A stretch of 64,000 nt of DNA from Ancistrus triradiatus (Eukaryota > Chordata > Actinopteri > Siluriformes > Loricariidae): the NCBI GenBank assembly GCA_025084515.1, contig JAJAGP010000355.1, positions 310,001 to 374,000 of the forward strand. Reading direction: 5' to 3'. The notes beneath the pieces were generated by a model that made no database searches, was not told the DNA's origin, and saw only the letters and a program-made list of their open reading frames with translations. Positions within the stretch are counted from its first letter, which is position 1; the number at the start of each line of letters is the position of its first letter. This document shows positions 45,094 through 55,819 of the stretch, piece by piece. The translations under genes and the position numbers were made by a program.

Positions 45094-46402
45094 TCAGCAG
45101 GACTGTAACTTGTCCAAGTTAAGGCAAAGCCTGTCCAGGTACCTCTGCAGCTCCAGCAGGAACAGGTAGTTGGACGTGATTGGAAAGGTTGACTCATCTT
45201 TGTGCACGTTCATGGCTGGCCTGGGCAGCAGACAGTCCAGAGACATTGCCATTCTCTCAAGGTTGGTGATTAGTGTCTCCAGATCCACCTGCAGCTGCCT
45301 CAGGTTGTGTGATGGGGGTTGCAGCCTCATTTGTAGGTGACTGAGGTGTGTCAAAGTAGAGCTTAATCCCTCAATGGGTATGTCGATGTCAAAACCAAAG
45401 TCAATCTCTGGTGACATCTGGAAATGCTGAAAGAAAGAGGGGTGCAATTAGAACATTGTCCATTTCGTTAATATTGTATATGTTTTATGATAGAGAACGA
45501 AAAAACAGGCCAAAACAGACCATTTTTCAAGTGCAGATGTTATAAAAAATGATATTAAATGATTAAAACTATGAGAGGAATTAGGTTTTAAGAGTAATTA
45601 TTTAGTAGCTAATGATTAACAAGCAGGAAACAGTGAGTCAATTTCTCATTGGACCTATGCCTTATGTGATTTAATGTGCAAAGTGGTTACTATTTCATTA
45701 CATCCATGTATGAGTCAGGCATGTTTCTAAGTGGTAAGTGTCTCATTTCTCTCATTTAATTTCAAACAGCAATATACTGTATGTGGCCTTTAAAAAAACA
45801 CATGCTTCCTCTAAATTACACATACACACACAGTATACAGCACACTCTCTGGCATAAATCAGCTTATACTAACATTACTCAGGTTTTGAAGTTTAACTTT
45901 TGAATTATTTTAATTATTGATATTTTGTCATAACATGATCTACTGAAAGAATTGGCTACTTACTTAAAAGTCAATTTAGAAAAAGAAAAAGTTAAGTAGA
46001 GATGAAGGTGACTTATTGGGCTTTACACTTTATGTACCATTTTCACGTATTTAATTTTTAAATTCACTGAATTATTAAAAATGAGCTTGAATGGTATTCA
46101 TAGAAATTCAGCTAAAGCCTATAGGGATACATAAACAAAAATACATAATGACTGATTTTAGATCATACAGACAAAGAGAAATGGAGAGATAAAACTTGGG
46201 TGATGCATATCCAGACTCCTTATATAAAATCTAAACCATGGTGAGAATGAATGCCATTTACCTCATCTTTGATGCTTTTGATTCTTGCCACAGTAGATTT
46301 GGCTATGGTGCGGATCATGTCGGCTGTGATTGCAGGATAGCAGACTGCTGGGGACACTACAGCTGCCACGACGGTGCAGAGAAGTGCAAGTGAAGAATTC
46401 AT
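45094..46402 (-). CDS. lep: Leptin (two coding exons: 46402-46262 and 45426-45094)
   Basis: Leptin is a secreted four-helix cytokine that signals through the leptin receptor; in fish it is linked to energy use and appetite. Seen: the first coding exon is 47 codons (ATG at 46402, directly after a CAG acceptor), ending at the donor GATGAG/GTAAAT. An 835-base intron follows. The acceptor CTCTTTCTTTCAG at 45427 opens a last exon of 110 codons. The exons join in phase 0 (KSIKDE/HFQMSPEIDFG). Total 157 residues, normal for leptin. Residues 1 to about 22 are a signal peptide (MNSSLALLCTVVAAVVSPAV). Helix A is RTIAKSTVARIKSIKDE, and GLSSTLTHLSHL, RQLQVDLETLITNLE and LELQRYLDRLCLNLDKLQ fit helices B to D. 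C112 in the CD loop and the terminal C157 are the disulfide pair of the family; C148 is extra. Whether this is the a or b fish paralogue cannot be told here. Confidence 0.95.
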
Positions 46403-46643
46403 CTGCAATCGGCAAGAAATCAGTGTTTCCACATCATCAGTAAAAATTTTCTTAAATTCTCTACATCAGAAGTGGTTGCAGTATGAATTCACAAAATATA
46501 ATCAAGTAACTTTCGGTTTCATTAAATCACATGAGGTAGTACTTATATAATGAGAAATGTGTTTTCAAGTCAGGCAGTTAATGTGAAACTTTCATGCTAC
46601 TGGTCTGTAGCATTTGACAATGTGCATGGGAAAGCTATCTTAC
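46403..46643 (-). other. lep: Leptin intron in the 5' untranslated region
   Basis: Runs from donor AAAAG/GTAAGAT (46643) to acceptor TTGCCGATTGCAG just before the start codon (46403). A non-coding first exon with the ATG at the head of the next exon is the usual vertebrate leptin layout. Confidence 0.8.
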
Positions 46644-46668
46644 CTTTTGATGTGTGCAGTGGGACCTG
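46644..46668 (-). other. lep: Leptin non-coding first exon (predicted)
   Basis: Bounded downstream by the consensus donor at 46644/46643. The upstream limit is inferred from the usual distance of about 30 bases from the TATA box, giving an exon of only about 25 bases. The exact start is uncertain by several bases. Confidence 0.6.
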
Positions 46669-46690
46669 AAGAAACTTCTGTCTCTCCTTC

Positions 46691-46697
46691 TTTTATA
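46691..46697 (-). promoter_or_regulatory. lep: Leptin TATA box
   Basis: The minus strand reads GGCCTATAAAAGAAGG, a near-ideal TATAAAA element about 30 bases before the inferred start and about 50 bases before the first donor. No other core element was assigned with confidence. Confidence 0.78.
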
Positions 46698-46699
46698 GG

Positions 46700-48593
46700 C
46701 CTGGCTGACTGGCTGTCTGCCCGGCTGATTCACCCCTTGCACCAGGAAGGGCCATGATTGCAATGTAACGATTGCCCCTAACACATTCATGCCGTTAACA
46801 CTCTTCTGTGGATAATGTCCACAGGTAAAGTCATATCCTGAAGTGGTAAGACTTACAATACTTACATTACATTTATTTTACAGGTTTTGAAAACTGGATT
46901 GAGTTTTGCCTTTAAAGTGATTAAATTGTTGTGTTCGAGTTCATTTGTATTTTTTCATTATTATTGTAAATTATAATTTTTTTTATTTGAATAAATGTAG
47001 AGTAAGCTAGAATAAATACTTGTGATAAATCCTTATACACCATTACAAAATGTCTAAATCAGCAGTATAAAAACACACTGAAATTAATTTCTTAAAGTCA
47101 AATTAAAATCTTAATGTGATTGTAGATTGTTATTACAGCAATATTAGTCTCAATATTAAACTCTAAAACTGTTGTTTTAATGTTTTTTTTATGCTATATT
47201 TATATATTTCAGAAGAGAGAATAGAGCAGCAATTTGTTCTTAAATTCACTTACGGTGATTTTGATAGCATTTTATGTAATGTTATAATTCTTGGCTTTCA
47301 CATAGTAGAGCTCTCATTCCTAAATAAGTTGTTTTATAGTGCTACGATATGTCATTTGTATGTTAATAATACTCTATATGCCAAATTGTTCCACACTGTA
47401 GTTTAGTGGTGTTTGAAAATATAATACAGCTTGTGTTTATTTTACATTCTGTGTACAACATTAAAGCAATTTTTTTCAAAATAAAAAGGTTTCTCACATG
47501 CAGTTAGAATACATATGATTATTTGTTGTTGTGGTGCTCATTTGCTGATCCCCCACTGAATGATTGCAATGTGATTCCTCATTGTTGCATAGAGTATAGA
47601 TGTTTTATTATTGAGTGATTCATTGTATTGGAGCAAGATGAGTCACATTTTTCCATAAAATGGTTTGATTTAGTCTGACAAGTCTGTGTGTCTCAATAGA
47701 AAAGTTGTGCCAGGTTATCACAGTTTAGCATGTAAACTACTGTGCGATGAGATGTGAGGGCAGAACCTGGCTTAGACTTATAAAGGAAAAGTTGTTCAAG
47801 GAATAAGAGTTTCTTTTTACCAAGTTTTAATACTTGGAAATGTGTATTGCATGTTTGCACTCTCTCTTTCTCAGAAGTCACTCACTGCTGCTGTGCAAGT
47901 GAGCTGTGTAACTTTTTAATCTTAAAGTTTTATTTATAATTGTGTGATGTTTATTTATTTTTTTAAATTGTGGAATTTTATTTATATAGCATTTTAAACA
48001 TTATATTTTTTAAAACATTAGAGATGTCTACATAAAGTTATTTAAAAGCAATTTAAAGCAATTGCTTCTCTGAGTAAAATGAAACCAATTGATTATATCC
48101 AGCTAACAACGTCTATGTCAGCAGCAAGTGAACAATTTCCAAAACAACAGTTCAAATGGACTGTTATAGATTGTTTTTAGAAATAGGATGCCAATTTGAT
48201 TCAAGTGGGCAATAAAAGGAATTTATACAGCAAATTACTTGAATAATTGAATGAAACTACTGAGAAGGTTCCTTTCAACCAAATGAAAACAGTTGATGTA
48301 TGGCTAGTTGTTGAAGATGGATAGTTGGGGTGGTAAATGTATGTTTTAGTTTATTTGCACGTATCTTTCATGATGTTTCTCTTGATAATTGCTTCATTGG
48401 TAAGTTTGGTCATGTGATTGGCATTGCTCTTGCTGACTGCATTTTAGCAACATCCTGTAGGACCAGTAACATTGTGCAGTTTCACTTTAATCGGTGACAA
48501 AATAACATTTCATTTATCACTGCCCCAAGCATAACTAGTATTTGCTGGTCATCTGTGAAAGTTGCTTTAATGTAAAACAACTTTAATATACGA
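46700..48593. other. Leptin upstream region; no gene or repeat recognised
   Basis: Nearly 1.9 kb upstream of leptin on the minus strand without any of the window's transposon families. AT-rich, with no open reading frame of note. The proximal promoter lies in the first few hundred bases. Confidence 0.5.
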
Positions 48594-48795
48594 ATGTGTC
48601 ACGATGTTGCAAGTTTTCCAAACCCCCTGTGTCTTCTACTTCCTCCACAGCAGGTGGGGCTGTTGCCACCTGCTGGTCTTTTTTTATAAATACCTCACAT
48701 GCTGCACACCTCTTTGTCTTGCATTCTTTCACTCTCCTGTTTTCTTCCCATCTGTACTCCTGTCTCCCTGTATGGTTAGTCTCTTTTGTCTTTGT
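48594..48795 (+). other. Unassigned segment with TATA-like motif, possibly retroelement-derived
   Basis: Begins tgtcacgatgttgcaag and contains tttataaatacctcacatg and a pyrimidine-rich tract. It could be a degenerate LTR or promoter of the repetitive unit that follows. No second copy in the window. Confidence 0.3.
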
Positions 48796-48930
48796 CTAGA
48801 GTGTTCTATGCTCCATGTTGAGGTCCAAGCTCGCTAGTTCGACGCCGGGGTCAATGCTCACTTGTTCGAGACCAGGACCCATGCTCGCTAGCTCCATGCT
48901 AGGTTCCACCTCTACTGGACCCGCCGCTAG
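48796..48930. repeat. 27-base minisatellite (nine-residue periodicity)
   Basis: Three clear 27-base units (48822-48848, 48849-48875, 48876-48902) share the pattern g.(t/c)c.a.gctc.ct.g.tc.a.gcc.g. A weaker unit lies on each side. Because 27 is a multiple of three, both strands read as nine-residue repeats, for example MGPGLEQVS then IDPGVELAS on the minus strand. Confidence 0.75.
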
Positions 48931-48989
48931 CTGGATGTTTGAGTGGTCATTTTCATGGCCAAGCCGTAGTCGATGCTCTCTAGTTCCCC

Positions 48990-50345
48990 AGGGATGTCTG
49001 CACTTGAAGTCACTATGGTGGTTAGAAACCTTCATACTGGTAAGGCTGCAAGGGTGACTGAGATCAGTCCAGAGATGTAGAAGGCACTGGACAGGGTTGG
49101 AGTTGTGTACCTTGTGTACCATCTCTTCACTGTTGGATGGAAGTTGAGAGTAGTGCTTTTGGCCTGGCACATTGGGGTCCTCGTTTTCCAAAAAGGGTAC
49201 CAGGGTGATTACTGGAACATTCCACTCCTCAGCCTCCCAAGAAAAGCACCCAAGATGCTGGAAAGGAGATTCTAGGATTCAGAAGGAACAATACCTTTGC
49301 ACAGATTTGTGAGGAGTCATGGTTGTATGCTAATCCAGACTATTTGTGATTTGTGGATTTGGAGAGCATATGTGATCATGTACTTAAGTATACGCTGTGT
49401 GGGAAGGAATATAGAGTATCAGGGTCACGACTAATTGCAAACCGGTCTCTGTTTGAATGTAGTGAGAGTTGTGTCTGCATACTTGCCATTAAATCAAAGT
49501 CATTCAATGTTTCCACAAAAACATCTAATTTCCATTCCTGTTTATGGTATTCATGGACAGGATATCAAGGCTGTAATGTTAAGGAGGTATGTAGGTGATT
49601 TCTCTGTTATTTGCAGATGATGCTGTTCTTTTAGTGCCAACCTAGAATGACCTTCAACATGCATTTAAACATTTTGCTGCTGAGTATGATGTGGCTGGGA
49701 TGAGATTCACACCCACAATTCCAAGGCCAAGTCCGAGTACAAGGGAGTGGAATGCTCTCTTCAAGTGAGGGGAGAAATCCTGTCCCTAGTGGAGGAGTTT
49801 AAATATCTCATGGTCTTGTCCATGAGTTGATGGAAAGAGAGAGCATGGGATTGACAAGTGAATAAGCCTGACAGCAGCAGTTTTGCAGTCATTGTACCAG
49901 TTTGTGGTAGTGAAGAAGGAGGTTAGTCCTCAGACCAAAGAAAGCTCTCTGTTTACTGGTCAGTCTACATTCCTATCTTCACCTATGGCCATGAGCTTTG
50001 AGTAGTGCCTGAAAGAGTCATATATACAAGAGGCTGATATTAGGTTAATACACTGGGTTGCTGGGATAACGTTCTTTGACAGGGTGAGTCTGGGGGATCT
50101 GGAGCACATTGGAGTAGAGCCTAAGATGACCCAGTTGTGGTAGTTTGGGCATCTCTAAATGATAACCCTGGTCGGTATTTAGTAGAGCTGTTCCAGACAT
50201 GTCTTTCAGACAGAGACCCCAGGGCAGACCCATGACCTGCTTGAGGAATTATGAAATCTGTGACCAGAAATAGGGAAGCCTGGCTGCCATTCTCAACCTG
50301 TTGCCACCACAACTCTCACAAGGAAAAGCAGCTGGACATAGTGAC
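48990..50345 (+). pseudogene. Non-LTR retrotransposon (LINE) remnant, reverse transcriptase part
   Basis: The plus strand, read across several frames, follows the reverse transcriptase of a common fish LINE. In order it gives gagatcagtccagagatgta (start of the domain), GHIGVLVFQKGYQG-like, NRSLFECSESCVCILAIKSK (49440-49500) and the catalytic box FADDAVLL (49612-49635). Then come FKYLMVLSM (49800), YGHEL-like (tatggccatgagcttt, 49985) and GVEPKMTQLW with FGHL (50110-50155). It ends near the family's usual 3' coding end. A long deletion separates the thumb and palm parts near 49520-49600. Clade (CR1/L2/Rex or RTE) not decided. Confidence 0.8.
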
Positions 50346-50399
50346 AGTATAAATAACCAGAATGGAGAAAGATGTAGGACAAAGGAGGAGTATTTGACC

Positions 50400-50745
50400 T
50401 ATTTTCACAAATCACTTTATTAGGTACACAGACTTATTTTTACACTCATTGTCCATTTGATCAGTTCCACTTACCATATAGGAGCACTTTGTAGTTCTAC
50501 AATGACAGACTGTAGTCCATCTGTTTCTTTACACACTTTGATGGTCACATTTACTCTGTTCTCTAATGGTCAGGACCCCCACAGGAACACCGCAGATCAG
50601 GTACTGTTTGGGTGGTGGATCATTCTCAGTACTGCAGTGACACTGAAGTGGTGGCGGTGTGTTAGTGTGTATTTTGCTGGTAGCATGGCGTCAGACACAG
50701 CAGTGCTGCTGGAGTTTAAAACCATAACCATCATTCAAAATGTCT
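50400..50745 (+). mobile_element. Non-autonomous Tc1-like fragment
   Basis: Runs parallel to 25998-26330: aaatcactttattaggtaca, then gatcagttccacttaccata, ctctaatggtcaggac, and cagcagtgctgctggagttt at the end. Confidence 0.75.
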
Positions 50746-50789
50746 TGTGTCACAGAAGACTTGATTTGGAGATTTGGACCTGATGGGAT

Positions 50790-51010
50790 AGCCTTTGTTG
50801 ACCTCACTGGTTCTTGGTTTGACAATACTCAAACCGCTGTCAGTAGGTATTCACCACTGCTGACTTGAAGCACCTCACAAGCCTTGGGGTTTTGAAGATA
50901 GACCAACTCTGTCATCTGGTCATAACGACCAAGACTGGTCTTTATCGTAGTCTCTCAGATATTTTTGCTTGCCCATTGCTCCTGCATTTAACACATGAAC
51001 TATGAGAATC
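50790..51010 (-). mobile_element. Possible Tc1-like remnant, another lineage
   Basis: The stretch with tagaccaactctgtcatctg and ttttgcttgcccattgctcc resembles the antisense of a transposase N-terminal region (start MGK..., then a helix-turn-helix). The resemblance is weak and from memory. Confidence 0.35.
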
Positions 51011-52170
51011 AACTGTACATGTGTTTTTGTGTGTGTGAAGAGGAGATTTAGGATTAAGCATATATATCAATTTATTTTTTAACCTTGTGGGAACATTCTT
51101 CTGATCCTCATATGGATTTTTTAAATTGTATTTTAATTAAATTGTAACTGACTTTCTAACTTACTAAATGGAGACATGAGAATATGAACCATGCATTATA
51201 TATAGTTTAGAATTTACACAAACTAATGAAAAACAATGGAAACAATTAAAATGTCCTACTACTTTTTTGTTGCTGAAGAAAATAAAAACCTTTAAATCAT
51301 TTTTATTAGATGCTGCTGTAAATACTTAATAGGTGGTAATGCTCCAGTTGTGTTTGGATGATGCCAAACAGGTCTCTTGCTGAAAGGCTAAATAAATAAA
51401 GCAGCATTTTTGTGGTTAACCTTACAGAAAAATACTCCTAGACATTTGCAGTTTCCCTAGAAATGTCGATCTCCCATGAAGCAATGCATGCAGTAATGAA
51501 GAGTCTAATCTAATTTTTTTCACATATTCTCCTTCCATTTGGTGAAGTTACAGTAAGTATAAAGAAGCTGGTAAATGCATTTGTCTTCAGCTGTGGGTTT
51601 TGATCTGTTGCTCCAAAGTGTTTAGAACTGTGACTGCACTTTTTATGCCAAACAAAATGTTATGAGGGTCAGAGGCTTCCAGTAACCACCTAGATGACAT
51701 GGCAGTGCTTCTGTTGCCCAAGTTCATGATGCAGGACATGATCCCTATGCACAGTTTTACTGGAAGCTGACTATAAATCTATACAGGAACTGTTTATTAT
51801 CATTTTATTTTGGAATTTAATTGGAATTTTAGACCCAAGACTCAAATAGGGACCCGACCTCCTTGGGTGGCGTAGGTGATAAATGTAAGAATGAAACAAG
51901 TGTTATAGTCATAGCTCAAATAAAATAATGTCAAATATGCATATCAGCATTATATAGTTCGATACACAGAGTCACTTTAGAATCTCGAGTGTAAGCAGGA
52001 AAGTCCTTGGGGGCACTTCGTCCCCAGCCAACCAGAGGAGGGAGAGAGTTACTGCCCTCTGGTGTGGCCTGGGTATGGTAGGTCTGGAGCAAAAACTTCA
52101 TCGCTTCATATTGTTCACCACCCCTTGGCTTGTCTAATAAAATGTAAAATCTCTTAAGGTATACTTAAGG
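51011..52170. other. No gene; repeat E fragment at 51835-51900
   Basis: acccaagactcaaatagg followed by cgacctccttgggtggcgta at 51832-51876 is the 3' part of repeat E, extending into its AT-rich tail. Nothing else recognised. Confidence 0.45.
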
Positions 52171-52172
52171 TA

Positions 52173-53098
52173 CAGTGGTGCTTGAAAGTTTGTGAACCGT
52201 TTAGAAGTTTCTATATTTCTGCATAAATATGACCTAAACCATCATCCGATTTTCACACAAGTCCTAAAAGTAGATAAAGAGAACCCAGTTAAACAAGTGA
52301 GACACAAATATTATACTTGGTCATTTATTAGGAGGAAAGGAGGAAAATGATCCACTATTCATATTAGTGAGTGGCAAAGTAAAAAAGTATGTTGGACCCT
52401 CTAGGATAGCAGTTAATTTGAAGGTTGAAATGAAATTAGAGTCGATGTTTTCAGTCAATGGGATGGGACAACGGTGTGAGTGGGCACCCGTTTTATTTCA
52501 AAAGAACAGAGATCTATCAAGTCGCTCTTCACAACACATGTTTGTGGAAGTGTATATGGGCACGAAACAAAGGAGATTTCTGGGAGCTCGAAAAAAGCGT
52601 TCTTGATGATTCATCAGGCTGGAAAAGGTTCAAAACATCTCTAAAGAGTTTGGACTCCACCCATCCACAGTCAGACAGATTGTGTAACAAATGGAAGGAA
52701 TTTTCAAGACCATGTTACCTCCCAGGGAGTGGTAGACCATAAAGATCACTCCAAAGCAAAGAAACGGTAATTGTAATAGTTGGCGAAGGTCACAAAGGAC
52801 CCCAGGGGGAAATTCTAAGCAACTGAAGGCCTCTCTCACCATTGGTAATGTTAATGTTCATGAGTCCACCATCAGAAGAACACTGAACAACAATGGTGTG
52901 CATGGCAGGGTTTCAAGGAGAAAGCCACTGCTCTCCAAAAAGAACATTGCTGCTCGTCTGCAGGTTGCTAAAGATCACGTGGACGAGCCAGAAGGCTACC
53001 GGAAGAATGTTTTGTGGAAGAATGTGACCAAAATAGAACTTCTTGGTTTAAATGAAAAGCTTTATTTTTGGAGAAAGGAAAGCACTGCATTCCAGCAA
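52173..53098 (+). mobile_element. Tc1-like family A, copy 5 (right half missing)
   Basis: The left end cagtggtgcttgaaag follows TA at 52171. The copy stops inside the catalytic half at ...tgcattccagca. From about 52330 to 52860 it carries an unusual density of one- and two-base insertions and deletions relative to copies 1 and 4. Confidence 0.88.
52556..53098 (+). pseudogene. Family A transposase pseudogene (copy 5)
   Basis: The region is still recognisable as transposase: SKSLDSTHPQSDRL is the shifted frame of the helix-turn-helix. From 52898 the linker and first catalytic block are in frame (MHGRVSRRKPLLSKKNIAAR; YRKNVLWKNVTKIELLGLN). The first catalytic motif reads WKNV, so the Asp is lost. 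No second or third site remains. Confidence 0.85.
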
Positions 53099-54644
53099 TC
53101 CATCTTATTAAACACAATTTAAAAAATCTACAATATTCATTAAACATGGATTTTCTTAAATGGTTCTATTGAGTTTTCCCATCTTATCTCAGTAAACTTC
53201 TAGACACTGCTAGAAGTAAAACCTTGTTGAAGTACCTTCTTTTATTATCATTTTTTTCAGACTTTTCTTGAATCTGGCAGCTGCTCTCCCGTCTTTCCGG
53301 TACCCTGTACCGCCACTGAATCTTTAAGTGGTATGCAGTACTGGACTGTTCTGGCCTACTTTCAGCTCTGGTTGGCTGGGAGCTAGGGCTGACCTTTTAC
53401 TTTTCCGTATCAGGTAGACTTTTATTTAAGTGTATCTTAAGTGACATGTGCAATTTGCTCAGATCACAATGGACTCATACGTTATTAGAACCACGTTATG
53501 AGAAATGATGAGAAAAAAATCCATACAAGCTAGAATTGTTTTATCATGTCTGTGTGTGTGTGTGGGGGTACCTTTTTTACCTAACTTTTTTACTTTTTTA
53601 CCTTGTGAGGATGTTTTTCTGGCCCCAATAAGGCTTTATTTTCAACAAAATCTTTAAAATTGCAACTTTCCTTTGAAAAGCCAATAGCATAAATGAGCAT
53701 AAATAGACAATAGCCTGAGGTTACGCTTAGGGTGTGACATTAATTAGATACAGTTTTATGTCAATAGAAAGTCCTGACAATGACAGAAAGCAACTGTGAG
53801 TTTTGAGTGCTTGTGTGACGCATATGGGGCAGTCCAAAGCTTTTAAGCCACTGATAACAATCATGCTCTCTTTTCTGGTAAACTGATATATCATAAGTCA
53901 CTGGCTTGTAATATATTTTTAATGATGGGCAGACTTCCTGACTGACTCCCATTAACACAGCATAGCTTAAAGCAATGATGACCAATGCAGTCATTCACAA
54001 GGTACTAATAATGTTACTAATTTCTTAAGGAATGGCTAGTTTAAACTCACTTGTTTATTTGCCAACAAAAACAGAGAGAACAGCAGTAATTTCCTGTCTT
54101 TGGCTGCCTTGCCTGTATTGGATTATTTGGGAGAGACTGATGCGTCATAGCTGTAAAGCATGAGAAAGAAAAAGTCTCCCACTAGGAATGTTACGGGAAG
54201 AATTAGTGAACTATTCTTCAAAAACCCAACTATAGTACATGTCACGCAATTAGTCCTGATCATATTCGGCATTCTTAATTATCACCACTTTAATTGTATA
54301 ACTTTTTCTTTTGATTTTGCACAGTTCGCTTAGATGTAAGCTTACAAGCTGCTTTATTTTATGAGTTGTGAGATGAATCCCCATCTGAGAATGGTTAAGA
54401 GGTTAGAAAAAAAAAAAATCTGTGTGAGTTACACGCAGCATGCTCGTCTGTGCAGCATATGTTTTGAACATTAGAGGATTTCCCATTAGTGGCACTTTGG
54501 TGCTAGATATAGGAGGTCGTGACTTATTAAAATCATCTCATAAGCATCTCATATATCTGCCTTTGGAATTCACTCACTTTCTACCTTACTATTTACTCAC
54601 TTCTTCACTTCCTTACTCATTCACTTATGCCTTTCCTCATTGCT
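53099..54644. other. No supported gene; two weak open candidates
   Basis: A minus-strand frame at 53761-53994 and a plus-strand splice-preceded stretch at about 53262-53392 are noted as observations only. The rest shows no features. Confidence 0.4.
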
Positions 54645-55029
54645 TACAACCCCAAATCATAAAAAAGGAACACTACAGTAAATGCAAAAACAAACAACAA
54701 AAAAAATTAGAATTGTATTTTATTGCAGACAGAATGAACCTGATGTATTTCATGGGTTTCTGGTCAACATCATTTAATTTAACTTCATGTATTTCAGGCC
54801 TGCAACTAAAAAAACTAGGGTTAGTAATGAGGTAAAAAATGTTGTGATTTCATACAGGTGAAGTCAACAGGTGATTGTAATCATGATTTGATACAAAAGC
54901 AGTATGCACAAAAGGCGTTGAGTTTTTGAGGAGCAAAGATGGGCAAAGCATCTCCAGTATGTAAACTTATGTTACTTTCAGTATGTAAAGGGCAAGGGTG
55001 CAAACCTAAACTGAATTCCAATTATATCT

Positions 55030-55610
55030 GATCACTGGCACTGCATTAAGCATTCATCAATAGCAGATAAAACCACATGGGCAAGCTATTACTTTGGAAA
55101 ACCTTTGTCAAGCACTACAGCACAGATGCACTAATGACTCTTAAACTTTACTGTGTGAAAAAAGAAACTTTGTGTTTACCATGTCCAGAAGTGGCATCAA
55201 CTTCTCTGGCCTTGGAGCCATCTAGGATGGATCACAACACAGTGGAAAAGTGTATTGTGGTCAGGTGAATCACTATTCCAGTTATTTTCTGGAGGAAATG
55301 TACGCCGTGTGTTCCGAACCAAAAACAAAAAATAACCATCCAGACTGTTATCAATTAAAAAAACAGCGTCTGTCATGGTATGGGGTAGTGTCAGTGCCCT
55401 TGGCAAAGGTAATTCTTATGCTTCTTTACTGGCAGCATTAATGCAGAAAAGTACATTGAGATTTTAGAGGGGCATATGCTGCCTTCAATACAGTATCCAA
55501 GGACATCCATGCATATGTCAACAAAACCACATGCAGCACACATTACAAAGTCATGGCCCTAGAAGGAGGACTGGACTGACTTGCCTGCAGTCCAATGCAC
55601 AGAATGTGTG
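55030..55610 (+). pseudogene. Family C transposase pseudogene
   Basis: The plus-strand pieces MGKLLLWKTFVKHYSTDALM and TMSRSGIN-like are followed by VEKCIVV, with the expected WSDES decayed (tgtattgtggtcaggtgaat, Asp to Gly). They continue into EEMYAVCSEPKTKNNHPDCY and LSWYGVVSVPLAKVI. The second catalytic region is decayed near 55510-55540 (tgtcaacaaaaccacatgca). The family order is the same as in the copies at 16200 and 21333. Confidence 0.82.
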
Positions 55611-55622
55611 GAGACGAAAAGT

Positions 55623-55819
55623 CAGGGACTGTGGTAGCCTAGTGGGTAAGGTACTGGACTATGGACCAGAAGGTTCATGGTTCAAATCCCACATCTTAGA
55701 AGCTGCCACTGTTGGGTCCTTGAGCAAGGCCCTTAACCCACAATTGCTTGGATTGTAAGACTGTACCAATTGTAAGTCGCTCTGGATAAGGGCGTCTGCT
55801 AAATGCTGTAAGTGTAAAT
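55623..55819 (+). repeat. tRNA-derived SINE (group S) with target duplication
   Basis: Flanked by gaaaagt at 55616-55622 and 55820-55826. The head gactgtggtagcctagtggg and ggttcaaatccc are the A and B boxes of an RNA polymerase III promoter. The tail is ggataagggcgtctgctaaa then tgctgtaagtgtaaat. The best-preserved copy in the window. Confidence 0.93.

Noticed and set aside
45000..48600. A conserved microRNA (such as miR-129, which lies near leptin in human)
   Set aside because: The mature sequence or its complement was not found on reading the window.
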